Assembly (NCBI GenBank): GCA_025201375.1
Contig: JAIWZP010000005.1
Location: 372,001-436,000 of the forward strand
Length of the DNA stretch: 64,000 bases
Direction: 5' to 3'
DNA from: Gongronella butleri
Taxonomy: Eukaryota; Mucoromycota; Mucoromycetes; Mucorales; Cunninghamellaceae
The notes under the pieces were generated by a model. That model was not told the DNA's origin, ran no database searches, and saw only the letters and a list, made by a program, of their open reading frames with translations. The translations under genes and the position numbers were made by a program. Of this stretch, positions 10,524-23,051 are shown piece by piece. The stretch's first letter is position 1. The number at the start of each line of letters is the position of its first letter.

Positions 10524-11179
10524 AGTATGTGTGCCTTTTTGAAAAGAAAGAAAAAAGAAAACAATAGAAACAGTGAGAAAAAAAAAGAAATGGAATTGGC
10601 CCAAGGTGACGATTGCCGGTTCAAGTATGTTTAGCTCACTGCATCATGGCCAATGATATGGCTGTATTTCTTGATGGATGATGTGATGCAGCCAACGGGT
10701 GTTCAAAAATTAAGAACCTATGATATCACTTGCTTCAAAAAAAGAACCCTCGGAGCTTTACAATCATCCAAGCTTGGCAAACAAGTCGGAATGCCAAAAA
10801 AAGCAAGGTCTGCGCCTAGGCGGAAGGGCGGAAAGGGCGGAAAGGGCGGAAACAGCTGCGGCGCCACGCGTTTCTTTATATTTTTGGCCGGCATGAAATT
10901 CTGGCCCTTCACGCAAATGCGATAAAACATTCACGCCTACGCGACACCACGCCTCCCATTTTTGATTTTTTCCTTGATGTATTTTCCCTGTCTATCCAAA
11001 GAAAGGGCAACGCCCACTGCAATGGCTTTTCAAGTCCATCCGTATAGAAAGAGAGCCAAAGACAAAGGCAGCGCCCTCGGGCGTTCCATCCTTGCTTGCT
11101 TTTTTTCCTTCCCTTTCTCGCGTTTTTATTCTCTTTTTTTAATTTTCTTGACTTGGCCGCCCCATCCTTTTCTTTTACG
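10524..11179. promoter_or_regulatory. Shared 5' region of the PP1-docking gene and FPK1-like kinase gene
   Basis: A 656-bp divergent intergenic region. It contains an imperfect 9-bp tandem repeat (GGGCGGAAA units) at 10819-10852 and a T-rich tract just before the kinase start codon. A plus-strand ORF at 10653-10925 overlaps the repeat and has no recognisable content, so I leave it out. Confidence 0.45.
10819..10852 (+). repeat. Short tandem repeat, GGGCGGAAA units
   Basis: About three and a half head-to-tail copies of a 9-bp unit, lying in the divergent promoter between the PP1-docking gene and the kinase gene. Confidence 0.8.
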
Positions 11180-11795
11180 ATGGAGCCAGTCCAGCTTGCC
11201 TATAGCAAGGTGACACTTGTGCGCCGTCTAAAGTCGATCTTTTCGTCGAATCCAAAGCATGCGCGGGAAATGGCAACATTGGCGGATGAAATGGCCGGCT
11301 TTTCCATCAAGGACGTTGTACAGCAGCCGCCCAATGCCAAGATGCTGAACATGATCAGACAGCAGCCTGTGCGTGCGCCTCTATGCCGACGAACCTACAG
11401 CAGCACGAGCATCAAGATGCAATCGGCCCAGGTATCGCCATCCACCTTTTTAAAAGTATGCATGCTCGGCAAAGGCGACGTTGGCAAGGTGTATCTGGTC
11501 AAGCACAAGCATTCGGGCAAGCTCTATGCCATGAAAGGTAAAAATTGGCTGTAGCAACCGCGTCGCGTCTCTCGCAAACCCACGAAAATTCCAAAAAAAA
11601 AAAAAAAACGTTATCTTTTTAGTGCTTTCAAAGCGCGAAATCGTCAAGCGTAACAAGATCAAGCGAGCATTGGCAGAACAGGAGATTCTTGCCACGTCCA
11701 ACCATCCCTTCATCGTCACGCTGCACCACTCGTTCCAGAGCCAAGATTATTTGTTTTTTGTCATGGAGTATTGCATGGGCGGTGAATTCTTCCGA

Positions 11796-11826
<31 letters not shown>

Positions 11827-13189
11827 CACATGGACTGATGGCCAACATTGACGCTCATGTAGCACTGCAATTGCGGCCTGGGCGCTGCCTCGACGAGGAT
11901 GGCGCACGATTTTATGCCGCCGAGGTCGTGGCGGCATTGGAGTACCTGCATTTGCATGGCTTCATCTATCGCGATCTCAAGCCAGAAAGTAAGTACAAAG
12001 GAGGGAGGGGGGCGCGCGTATGACCCAGATCTTTGGGTGCGTGTGTGTTTTGCATATCATAGATCAAGCCCATGGACGCCCATTTCTCCCATTTTTTTTT
12101 TCATAGACATCCTCTTGCATCAGAGCGGTCACATCATGCTCACGGATTTTGATCTGAGCAAGGGGTCCAGCTCACCAGGCGCGCCGGGGATTGTCCGTTC
12201 GCACCTTCCGCATTCAGTAAAATCGGCGTGACCGACGCGTTTACAGAGTCCATTCACACATTTTTTGCTCTTTTTTATTATTTTTAGCCGCCCCACATTG
12301 ACACGCGACGCTGTGTCTACCACCTAAAGACTAACAGCTTCGTTGGCACCGAAGGTAACCTAAAAAATAAAAAAAGCAGGGAGGAAAAGTACAGGGAGGG
12401 TGGGAAAACACGAGGCATCACAGCATCGAACGCCCAAAGAATCTCGTGGACCGCCGAATTCACGTGGCCCTTGTCAATTAGAGTACATTGCTCCTGAGGT
12501 GATCAAGGGCCGCGGACACAACTTTTCCGTCGATTGGTGGACACTTGGCATCCTGATCTACGAGATGCTCGTAAGAAAAAAGCAAAAAAAAAAAAAAAAA
12601 AATTGGCCACGCATCGCCATTGACCCCCTTCTCTCCTCGCACTCCTTGCTCCTCTTTTACACTCAATTAGTATGGCACCACGCCATTCAAAGGTGCCAAC
12701 CGGAACGACACGTTTGCGCGGATCATGGACAAGGATGTCACGTTTAAAGAGCAGCCCGCACCTCATGCGCAGTCGCCATCGAACCAATGCAAGCAATTGA
12801 TTCGCAAATTGCTTCACAAGGACCATCAAAAGCGCCTCGGCTCGCGTGCGGGCGCGTGCGATATCAAAGTATGACCTCCCCAAAATGGAGCAAAAGAAAC
12901 GGCGCGTTCACATTGTTTTTTTTTTTTTTGACAGGCGCACCCGTTTTTCAAGTCGGTCAACTTCGCATTGTTGCGACACCAGACTCCACCGATTATTCCA
13001 ATGCTGCAAATGGCCGATGGCATTGACGCGATTAATTTTCGCAAGATGGATGCTGAAAGTATCAGCCTTGATCTTGAGACGGACGGCGGCGCAAGCAGCC
13101 TGATACTCGCCGACGGCGTCAATCCCTTTGCTGGCTTCAGCTCCATCACGTTGCATCACGACGACGAGTCTGATTACTCGGACTCGTAA
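11180..13189 (+). CDS. FPK1: AGC kinase of the FPK1/KIN82/NRC-2 type (flippase kinase)
   Basis: Exons 11180-11537, 11623-11796, 11863-11988, 12107-12216, about 12288-12354, 12482-12570, 12671-12868 and 12935-13189; 458 aa. Visible kinase elements: glycine loop GKGDVG at 97-102, catalytic Lys in YAMK (K119), YRDLKPEN with D215, and TDFDLSK at 232-238. 'DFD' instead of DFG is the hallmark of the plant phototropin/fungal NRC-2 branch. NSFVGTEEYIAPE follows, with the usual insertion between DFD and this motif. FAGFSS at 439-444 fits the AGC hydrophobic motif. Relatives phosphorylate P4-ATPase flippases and so control plasma-membrane lipid asymmetry and polarised growth (S. cerevisiae Fpk1/2, N. 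crassa NRC-2). The N-terminal extension is short (about 90 residues) compared with yeast Fpk1. The second intron opens with a run of about 26 A. Confidence 0.93.
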
Positions 13190-13324
13190 GAAAAGGGCTC
13201 ATTTTTTATTTATCATACATACAATATTTATGCATTTTGAAAAAAACAAAAATACAATAAAAAACGCGTCCCCACCCCCCCCCCAAAAAAAATCGACAAT
13301 TGACCCTGGATTGGAAAAAAGTGG

Positions 13325-13460
13325 GTGTTCGGGGCCCTGGAAGCAGCCAATGGGCCAGGGCAAAAGCGTGGTCGGGCAAAATGGCAGCTGGCCCGGCGGA
13401 GTTTTGGCACTGGGGCCGGGCATCGGGCCCTCACCCTGGATTTCGGTGGCTTTCCTATAC
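13325..13460 (+). promoter_or_regulatory. GGGCC-rich upstream region of ATP1
   Basis: A GC-rich block, unlike the AT-rich flanks, with several GGGCC/GGCCC occurrences in about 120 bp (GGGGCCCTGG, GGGCCAGGGC, TGGCCCGGCG, GGGGCCGGGC, CGGGCCCTC). It ends about 75 bp before the ATP1 start codon. A pyrimidine-rich tract then leads into the gene. A GGGCCC also sits in the divergent UTP23/uS9m promoter (about 24027). The regulatory role is an inference. Confidence 0.4.
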
Positions 13461-13534
13461 ATCTGTGTTTTTTTTCTAGCCTGGGCCTTTTTTCTTTTTT
13501 CTCTTTCCCTCTTTTCATACAACTCGAAAACAAG

Positions 13535-15438
13535 ATGCTTCGCAACTTCGCTCGTGCTGCTGCTCCCTTGACTCAACGCTCCGTTTTGTCTGCTGTAAGT
13601 TGTCCTTTTCGACATTGCCCTTCGACAACCACGCCCATACGCCACGCCTTTCTTTGCCTAAACGACCGCAAAACGCAACGCGCACGCGAAATTGGTCTCG
13701 TTTTTGCTCACTTTTTTTTTTTTTTCGTGCTAGGCTCGCCTCAACCTTGGTGCTGTCGCCACGGCTGCTCGCTCGTACGCCACCGCCAAGCCCACCACCT
13801 CGGAGGTCTCGTCCATCCTCGAGGAGCGTATCCTCGGCTCGTCGTCCGAGGCCAACCTCCAAGAGACCGGCCGTGTCCTGTCCATTGGTGACGGTATTGC
13901 CCGTGTCTATGGCTTGAAGAACGTCCAAGCTGAGGAGATGGTTGAGTTCTCCAGCGGCCTCAAGGTACGTTGCTTGTCGATTTTGTCGATTTTTTTTAGT
14001 CGATTTTTGGATTGCAATTGGCCTCCATTGCCCTCCAATTGACGTCGATGGAGCGTGGATCCTCATTGTTCTATTTTTTTTGTAGGGTATGGCCCTCAAC
14101 TTGGAAGCCGACAACGTCGGTATTGTCGTTTTCGGTAACGATCGTCTGATCAAGGAAGGCGACACCGTCAAGCGTACTGGTGCCATTGTCGACGTCCCCG
14201 TTGGTCCCGGCATCTTGGGCCGTGTTGTCGATGCTCTCGGCAACCCCATTGACGGCAAGGGTCCTCTCGACACCACTGGCCGTTCGCGTGTCCAGGTCAA
14301 GGCGCCCGGCATTTTGCCCCGTCACTCCGTCAACGAGCCCATGCAGACTGGTATCAAGTCTGTCGACTCGATGGTGCCCATTGGCCGTGGTCAGCGTGAG
14401 TTGATCATTGGTGATCGTCAGACCGGCAAGACCGCCGTCGCCCTCGACACCATCCTCAACCAAAAGAACTGGAACAACGGCTCCGATGAGTCCAAGAAGT
14501 TGTACTGTATCTACGTCGCCGTCGGCCAAAAGCGCTCGACTGTGGCTCAATTGGTCCGCACCCTCGAGGAGAACGACGCCATGAAGTACACCACCGTCGT
14601 TGCCGCCACCGCCTCCGAGGCCGCGCCTCTCCAGTACCTCGCTCCCTTCTCGGGTGCCGCCTTTGGCGAATGGTTCCGTGACAATGGCCGCCACTCGTTG
14701 ATCATCTATGACGATTTGTCCAAGCAGGCCGTCGCCTACCGTCAAATGTCGCTCTTGCTCCGCCGTCCCCCTGGTCGTGAGGCCTACCCCGGTGATGTCT
14801 TTTACCTCCACTCGCGTCTCCTCGAGCGTGCCGCCAAGATGAACAAGGACTTTGGCTATGGCTCCATGACCGCCCTCCCCATCATTGAGACCCAGGGTGG
14901 TGATGTCTCTGCCTACATTCCTACCAACGTCATCTCCATTACCGATGGCCAGATCTTCTTGGAAGCCGAACTCTTCTTCAAGGGTATCCGTCCCTCCATC
15001 AACGTCGGTCTCTCCGTCTCCCGTGTCGGTTCCGCTGCCCAGACCAAGGCCATGAAGCAGGTCGCTGGTTCCCTCAAGCTCTTCTTGGCCCAGTACCGTG
15101 AAGTCGCCGCTTTCGCCCAATTCGGTTCCGATCTCGATGCCTCCACCCAATTCTTGCTCAACCGTGGTGCCCGCCTCACCGAGTTGCTCAAGCAGCCCCA
15201 GTACTCTCCCTTGTCCATCCAGGTCCAGGTCCCCATCGTCTTTGCCGGTGTCAACGGCTTCCTCGACAAGATCCCCGTCAACAAGGTCGTCGACTGGGAG
15301 AAGGACTTCATCTCCCACATCAACTCGGAGCACAAGGACACCCTTGAGGCCATCCGCACCCAGGGCGTCCTCTCCAAGGAATTGGAGGGCAAGCTCCGCG
15401 AGATTTGCGACAACCACACCAAGGCCTTTGCCGCTTAA
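13535..15438 (+). CDS. ATP1: Mitochondrial F1Fo-ATP synthase subunit alpha
   Basis: Exons 13535-13594, 13734-13964 and 14086-15438; 547 aa. The first about 35 residues ([17 protein letters not shown] to AARSYAT) are a mitochondrial presequence. Then come the beta-barrel ([10 protein letters not shown]), the nucleotide-binding domain with P-loop [10 protein letters not shown], and [38 protein letters not shown] motifs (shown in parts here), [10 protein letters not shown] and the C-terminal helical domain. Length is normal for fungal Atp1. The coding sequence uses C-ending codons very strongly, the strongest bias in the window, which fits high expression. That bias also leaves a long open frame on the antisense strand, which is not a gene. 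Confidence 0.98.
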
Positions 15439-17263
15439 ATTAGCGTGTCCATTATGAAATCGCCTTTTTAACTCTCCCATCATCCTTTTTTTTTCTTGAC
15501 TTTTTTGCTTTGGTTTAGAGCTCCTCCCTCTGTAGTTATACTCACTTTATTGCACTCCGCCTCCTTTTTGCACTCTCACTTCCTCTCACACCCCGCCTCG
15601 TTTGAAAATGATCCAATTATTTGTTAGAAAAAAAATTGACATGCTTTTTTTTGACTTGCATCAATAAAAAAAATCAGCTTCTTGTCTTTGCCCTCTTATT
15701 TTGTTACCGTTTGGCGCCATTGAATACGTTGCACGATCACCTCGATTTCAGCGGCTGCGACATCATACGTGAAAAAAAAAAAAAATGCAAGCACAAACGG
15801 CTCGGCAGCGGACTAGATATGATACAACCACGGCAGGCGCTACGTAATGACAATAAAAAGTAAAATCGAATCTCTGTCAAATGAAAGCAGTCGCACCTGC
15901 GAATGACTAAAAATGATTGCAATTTGCAAAAAATGAAAAGTTTCTAAAATTTGGCTGTTTTTGCCAAGCTCTCGAGAACGAGGGGATTTGAAGCTCGGAA
16001 CAATCCACGAGCGTGACTCGATTTGCAGTCATAAAAGGGCAGTAAAATGCAAGATGCGCAAATACAGAAAATGACCGCGATAAGCGCCAGAACAAAAAAT
16101 TGAAAAATAGGTCCTCAGAAATGCACCAAAAAACTTGCGCACATGAGAAGCATGATGGGAAAACGGCGGAAAATACAGTACGTACCAAAAAAGAGCCCGG
16201 TCCATCTTCTTGCTGTCGAGCAATGGCCAATTTATGATACGGTTTTATTTCATCCGCAAATTATTGCTCGGAAAAACGCGTCCATAGAGCCGCACCGATG
16301 CTGCCACCACTACAGTAACAAGAAATGCCTCAGGTGCATGCATGGATTGTGTTGAAACAGGCGCGTCAAACTCAACACTTGATGCGGATTATCATATGGT
16401 ATGTCATGGCCCGTCGAGGGGGTAGCCACGTGAGGAGTAGTCAGCACAAACTTGTTGTAATACGGCATCTTTTTATTGAGCAAGAGAGAGAGGAGGGCAC
16501 AAGGGGAAAAATAACAGATAGAAGAGGTAAGGAAAAAAGGGGAAGGACATCCGCAAAGCGGGTGTCCTTTTTTTATACCTACAGTAGTTTTGAAATTTAA
16601 GGGAATGTTCTACGTAATATGAAGCCTGCGGCAAGACGCGTCTATTTGGATGTTTCGATCTGGAATGGTCCATTGCGTCTTGGCAATTGTGGATGGGCGT
16701 TTTGTATGGATCATGATTGGCGTTTTGACCTTTTGGAACGTGCAAGATGGAATGTCGGCGTTTGGAGAGGTAGATGGAAAGATGGGCGTTTGGAAAGATC
16801 TATGGAAGCGCGAGAAGCGTCATCTAGATCAAAGATGGCGCAGCGAGCGCGTAAGAAAAGAAAAATAAAATAGAGTGATCTGCAATCTGTGCTGCGGATC
16901 TGGGGGGCCTAACATGGTACGTGAAAAACACAGTACAGTATATGTTTTTAAAACTATGTCAAAAATGCCAAAAAGCATCTTTTTCATTGATCACTGATGA
17001 TGTCCACATTCGCCGTGAGCCAAGCTCTTTCTTCTGATGAAATGACTTTCAAGGCTCTGCGGTCAAACTTGGTTGAATTTGACTTGAGATGAAAAATTAC
17101 AGATTTTCCGTGTTTAGGCGAGAACCAGTAGTCAATCGACCCCAGGGTTTTATGATATGGCACTTTCAGCGGGGAACGGGTGCGATTTACCATGTGGGCA
17201 TTTCGGCCTCTCTCTTTTCAGAACAAAAGTAAAAAATCCGGCGGTCGCCGCTCGATCTGGATT
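15439..17263. other. ATP1 3' flank and gene-free stretch
   Basis: T-rich 3' UTR with AATAAA near 15662 that may end the ATP1 transcript. Beyond it I see no gene. Short ORFs at 15907-16230 (-), 16325-16600 (+), 16619-16873 (+) and 16984-17193 (-) lack any family resemblance. Around 16680-16800 a loosely repeated GGATGGGCGTTTTG-like phrase occurs. Confidence 0.5.
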
Positions 17264-17320
17264 ACTGTACTGTACAGTACGGTACTGTAATAAACGTAAA
17301 CGTACAGTTTACAGTACAAA
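17264..17320. repeat. TACTGTA/TACAGTA palindrome cluster
   Basis: About 57 bp made mostly of overlapping TACTGTA, GTACAGTAC and TACAGTTTACAGTAC elements, capable of folding into hairpins. The same heptamer recurs at 16930, 18606-18630, 18820, 38738, 38820-38840, 38985, 50446-50612, 52065 and 52690, but not near the housekeeping genes. Confidence 0.7.
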
Positions 17321-18600
17321 ATGAAACACCACAAATCATGGTTGGATCACCTCCATTTTTTCATTACGTACGTAGGCCATTTCGTCGCGTCATTTAATTT
17401 CAACACGGCGTTGAAAACCAGAGGTCTGTTGAGTCGTTTTACAGAAGATGATGCATCCAAAATATCATATCGAAATTTTCACAATAATTATACAGTAACA
17501 ATGCCTTGCTTGGTCAAATTCTTCTTCGATCGCAATGAAATCTGCATTGTTTGAATCAGGCCGGCTCGCACGCCATTTCCAGAATGCTTGTTTGCCCGAT
17601 ACGTGACGACCTTTGTACGCATGTGAAAGTCGTTCAAACATTTCAAAAATTTTCAACTTCGATGTTCTCGGCAATCGATACTGTAGGACGACACACGACG
17701 CTTTGAGCGTGTCGAAGGCGACTTCTGAATCACAATCGAATGAAATCAGTTTCACCGGTGGATGGCTAAAACTCGCAGAGAAAATTCACTTTTCCATCAA
17801 AATACTGTATTTGATCGCGATTTCCTCGACAACGGTCTAATCGACCCCCGATTTTTAGTGCAGTTTTACTAAAAAATAGGGGTGCAAAGCACATAATGGG
17901 AAAACTTGCGGCGCGCTAGCTTGAGTTTTAACTTTTTGCATCGGTCATTTCACCAGCCTGCAGCCACTCCTCAGCGCACAAAAATGTGCAAAATAAAAAA
18001 ATGCGTAAAAAATAAATACAAAAAAAAACTTCCATGCAATCCACAATCTTAATTTGGAAGTCTCAAACCTTAAATTTTTGCAAAAAATCTTGCCCAAAGT
18101 AGGGACTTTTCTCAGTCGATCGCCGTTCATGCGTCCTTCTTTGGCCTTTTTTCTAATAAAGTTGAGGCAACTTGCGATTTTGTCTGCCGATGGTAAATTG
18201 TCGAAGTTACCTGTTTGGGATGCATTGATCACTCGGAGTTCGAATTTTCCCAAATTTGGCATTTTCTGAGTTTGAAAAGTGTGACCCCTGAGTGACCCCT
18301 GAATTTTTAAAAAGTGGTCGTAGCGCTTTGGGGGTTTAAGCTTTTTTATTGCAAATTTTACGCTGAAAGCGATGCGACTGTTTTTGCGTGGGGTCGACCA
18401 CCTGGCTGGCGAGATAAATGCAAAATAGAATAAACTTGATGTTTTTTGAATTTGCGGGCTCAAAAAAAATCGGGCGGACCCATGCCGCGCACGGGTGATA
18501 GATGCATAGATCATCATCATGTCGTGACGCAACTTTCATTTATTTGCGGGCAGGCAGGCTGTAAAAAAATTTCTGGAGGCACAATAAGAAGCGCAAAGTC
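17321..18600 (+). repeat. Dispersed repeat family B, copy 1
   Basis: Same sequence and order as about 50641-51850, and in its first half as about 35781-36500. Landmarks: 'TGTTTGCCCGATA' (17586; 50771; 36158), 'ATCGAATGAAATCAGTTT' with 'GAGAAAATTCACTTTTCCATCAAAAT' (17738-17800; 50969-51045; 36292-36360), and 'TTTTTGCATC.GTCATTTCACCAGCCTGCAGCC' (17933/51180). A near-identical block with 'TTCCATGCAATCCAC' to 'TGATCACTCGGAGTTCGAA' is at 18030-18245 and 51280-51495. A minus-strand ORF of 195 codons overlaps it, but the corresponding ORF in the 51 kb copy is frameshifted and broken, so coding is not preserved. Confidence 0.8.
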
Positions 18601-19102
18601 TAAAAATACAGTACTGTACATTACTGTATACCTTTTTGTTTTCCAAATCAATAAATACAAATGTGTATGATATCATACAGGATCATTCATGCAGTACTGA
18701 AACAAACAGTCAGGAATGGACAAACAGATCGGCGGTGGTGGTGGTGGTGGCCCGTCGTCGCCGCCGTGCTTTATTGTGACAAAGTTCGAATAATGAAGAA
18801 GAAGAACAACAATACGTACAATACAGTATTGAATCAAGGGATCAAGAAAGACGCGCAGCAGCATGATTATTGTACGCACGCAAAAAAAGGTTCATCATTT
18901 ATTTCAGTGTCATTTTTTTTCTGACTGCGCCGCATTGCCCTGCCAGCGTGTACGATACTCTATTACTGTATGAAATTAATTAGGAGGGATATCGTGGAAA
19001 AAAAGGAATCAAGCAAATAGAATAATGGGTACTACGATGAAATAAAAAAAAACTTATGACGCTGCAGTGTAAAGGCATCACGCGGCTGTGGACATCAAGC
19101 GA
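18601..19102. other. Gene-free; TACTGTA motifs and a GGT run
   Basis: Contains TACAGTACTGTACATTACTGTA at about 18606-18630, a (GGT)n run near 18735 and the 3' flank of MVP1. No gene. Confidence 0.6.
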
Positions 19103-21369
19103 TCAAGGGCCGAGCAGCTTGGCCAGTGCAAGCCATTGCTGATGTTGATCCTTGGACAGAGAGATTTGATGACGCACAAGGTCTTGGTACAAAAGAGAAA
19201 CAAAGACCTGTTGCCGGTGCAAATTGTCCATTTCCTTGGCAAGGCAGTGGTGAATGAATGTGCGACGGTGTTGCTGCAGCGCGCCACGGATATGATTCTG
19301 CATATCATAAAAAAAAAACGTCATGATTCACGTGCTTCACCTGATGTTTGCTTTACCGATTGTAGCATGATGTCCATTTGGTCCTTTGTGAGCCGCTGGT
19401 AAGGGCGGTCGGTGGCAAAGCCGTTGGTATTGATGATGATTTGCGCCGCCGTGACCTTTGGAATGGCGTGCTGCTGGTATTTGATGGCGTGGTACAGCTG
19501 GTCGCGGCGCACAAGCATGGCCTGGAACGCCAGGCACAGATCGCGTTGGTATTGCAGCTGCTCCAGGACCTTGGTCATGAACGGCACACACCGCTCGTCC
19601 AGAAGTGCGCCAAGTCGCTGCGACGTGTCCGACAGTGATTGCTGGTGCTGCTGGTGTTGTTGGTCACGACGCGTGCGCGCTTGTGACTCTTGGCGCGGCG
19701 ATGGCGCTTGTTCTAGCTCCTCATCCTCATCCTCGTCATCGTCATCGCTCAGCTGTGGCATCGGCCAGAATCGCTCTGCTTCGTTCATAGCACTAGGAGG
19801 AAGAGAGAAAAAAAAAAGAAGAAATAAGTTAACCGATGCGCTAAATATGATTTTATTTTCGTACCAAAGTGCGACGCTGAAACGGACAAGGTCGTTGGCA
19901 TTGGCCTGCTCGCGGTAGATCCAGCGCTGGACGAGCTGGATGAGCTGGTCGTAAGCGTGTACAGCGGGAGTCAGGCGCGCTTGCCAGCGTTTGACGCGGT
20001 CATGCAGGTCACGCGGGATCGACGCGCGCAAAGAGTCGATCGACGGCATTGTACGCACGAATTCGTCCTCACACGTCGGTTTCGCCTGGCGCCACCATGA
20101 GGCAAAATCCTTGATCACAGAGGTGAGCCAGTGTGTCCGCCTTTGAAAACCAGTATTACCTCGTGCCGGATAAATTTCTTGACGAGTTCGTCATTGTGCA
20201 AACATGGATGTCGCACCAATGCGTTCATAAAGCGCACTAGGCCACGGCGTCGATTCTCTAAAAACGCGTCGCTAGCTTCGTTTGCGGGAAAAAAAGAGAG
20301 GCAGACATGAGGGACCATGGCCAAGAACAAACAACCAAAATGAGGAGGATCTTACTATTGCGCAGCTGCTTGGGCGGCAGCAATGGCACGGCACGCAGTG
20401 GGTACCGCCTGAGCAATGCCTCCCAAAGCAGATGAAAATCGCTGTAGCGGCGAATGACGGATGTTTGGCGTAAATGACTCTTGACGGTGTACGTAGCGTG
20501 CTTGAAAAGCCTCCCCTCGCGGTGCGGCACGAGCGACACCATGATCTGGTCCATGTGCAGGAACCACTCGTAGCTCTTGGCCGTTGGACGCGGCGCGGAC
20601 GCGTCTTGTGCTGCGGCAGGCGCGCGTGACGGCGATGTGAGGCATAACGGCGCGTCAGCCACGTCCTGTCCAGGCACATGAAACACAGGCGCAGGTAAAT
20701 CTAGCATCATGCGCCCATTGGCAACATGTAAAAAAAATGAATTTCTCTTTGACCCGGCACAATTCGGGCTCTCTTTTGTCCATCTCACACACTCGCCTCT
20801 TTTTCTTACCGCGTGCTAGCCGATCAAGCGACGCCAGCGATATGTCGTAGCCATGCTGATGACACGCAAGCAGAGCCAATGCCACGCAGCAAGAATGATA
20901 CGAAAGCGGGGTATCTTTATCGATGAGGCTGACAATCTGGCGAATTCAGGGGGGGGACGTAAGACCAAAAGCATGGCCGGCGGGGTTCCTTTTTTACCTT
21001 TTGCGCGACGGTGTCCTCGTGCACCTGGTCACTGAGAAGGCGTTCCAAGTGCTCGGCTGTGAGTGGCGAGTGCAATTGCACCAGTTGCTCGTATGTATCG
21101 TGATAGACCGGCGGCAAGTCCGCGTCATCTGCAGCAACAAAGAAAACAAAAAGAAGAGTGAATAAAAGACGCGTGCGTTGAAAAAAAAAAATTGAGGCTC
21201 GCAAAAAATAGCGAGTTGAAAAAAAAAAAGAAAAGAGAGAGAGCACAACTTGCTTACCAAGTGTATACGGCGCTTGAGCAGGTTCTTGTAGCCAAGGGTT
21301 GGCGTGCGACTGTGATAGTGGTGGCCTGTAAGCCGTGTGAGCGTAGTTTATAGGAAGCGAGTGGGCCAT
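19103..21369 (-). CDS. MVP1: Sorting nexin Mvp1/SNX8 (PX-BAR)
   Basis: Exons 21369-21258, 21128-20998, 20936-20810, 20700-20356, 20275-20160, 20109-19865, 19792-19357 and 19297-19103; 568 aa. Residues about 38-120 form the helical N-terminal module of Mvp1 (DLPPVYHDTYEQLVQ, then IVSLIDKDTPLSY). The PX domain covers about 165-275, with RRYSDF at 207-212 as the phosphoinositide-binding signature, PLLPPKQ, and FLENRRRGLVRFMNALVRHP at its end. The rest is a long helical BAR-like region interrupted by an acidic/Gln-rich linker (SDDDDEDEDEELEQ). Mvp1 tubulates endosomes and retrieves Vps10-type cargo to the Golgi. The acceptor of intron 4 could be GAAG or the later TTTAG; I chose the former because it restores the conserved SDAFLENRRRG. 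It is divergent from PCNA. Confidence 0.92.
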
Positions 21370-21697
21370 ACGTCTGAAAAGGAGGGAGAAAGAAAGGAGT
21401 GACGTTTTCAATTGGGCTCTTTTATCCAAAACCCGGGCCAATGGCGGTGCATCTCCCCCAAAAAAGCGAGTGACCGGCAATCTCGGACGCGCTTTTTCAA
21501 ATTTTTTTTTTTTTTAAAACAGGACGCGCGTCTGTCGGCTTTTCGTTGCTTTTCTTTCTCACTTTTCACACTCCCAAAACACACATATTGTAAGTTTCAC
21601 GGCGCGTGTTGGCCACGGATAGCGAAGGCAGCCGAGAAAAAAAAGAATTCGTGGCAGAACTGGACCGTTGACCCTCTTTTTTCTTCTATAATAGACC
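21370..21697. promoter_or_regulatory. Bidirectional promoter region, MVP1 (-) / PCNA (+)
   Basis: 328 bp between start codons. It contains several ACGCG/GCGCGT cores (about 21487, 21524-21531 and 21602), which are plausible MCB-type cell-cycle sites for PCNA, and T-runs. ACGCG is common across this window, so the link to MBF is an inference. Confidence 0.45.
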
Positions 21698-22820
<1,123 letters not shown>

Positions 22821-23051
22821 GCGCATCTCTCGTATCTTTTTTTCTCTTCCCACTCTCTTTTTCTCACTCTTTCCCTAGCACCCACATATCCCCCCACTTC
22901 TTTTTCGTCTCTTCCACAATTGCACACTAACTCACATCACATTAAAAAAAAAGGAATGCTCGTCAAATTGCTGTGTCTTTATGTTTTGCCGTAAATGAAT
23001 AAATATAAAATGACGGATGCGATGCTTTATTTCTTTTTGTCGAATTGGTAT

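Noticed and set aside
10653..10925. 90-codon plus-strand ORF
   Set aside because: Runs through the GGGCGGAAA repeat (Gly-Lys run); no supporting signal.
14071..15483. 470-codon ORF antisense to ATP1
   Set aside because: It mirrors the ATP1 exon; extreme C-ending codon use removes antisense stops, and the translation is a Gly/Asp/Val-rich artefact.
16619..16873. 84-codon ORF rich in Trp/Arg/Asp
   Set aside because: Built from a loosely repeated GGATGGGCGTTTTG phrase; three frames are open over the same repeat.
17945..18532. 195-codon minus-strand ORF in repeat B
   Set aside because: The matching region at 51.2-51.8 kb is frameshifted, so coding is not under selection.
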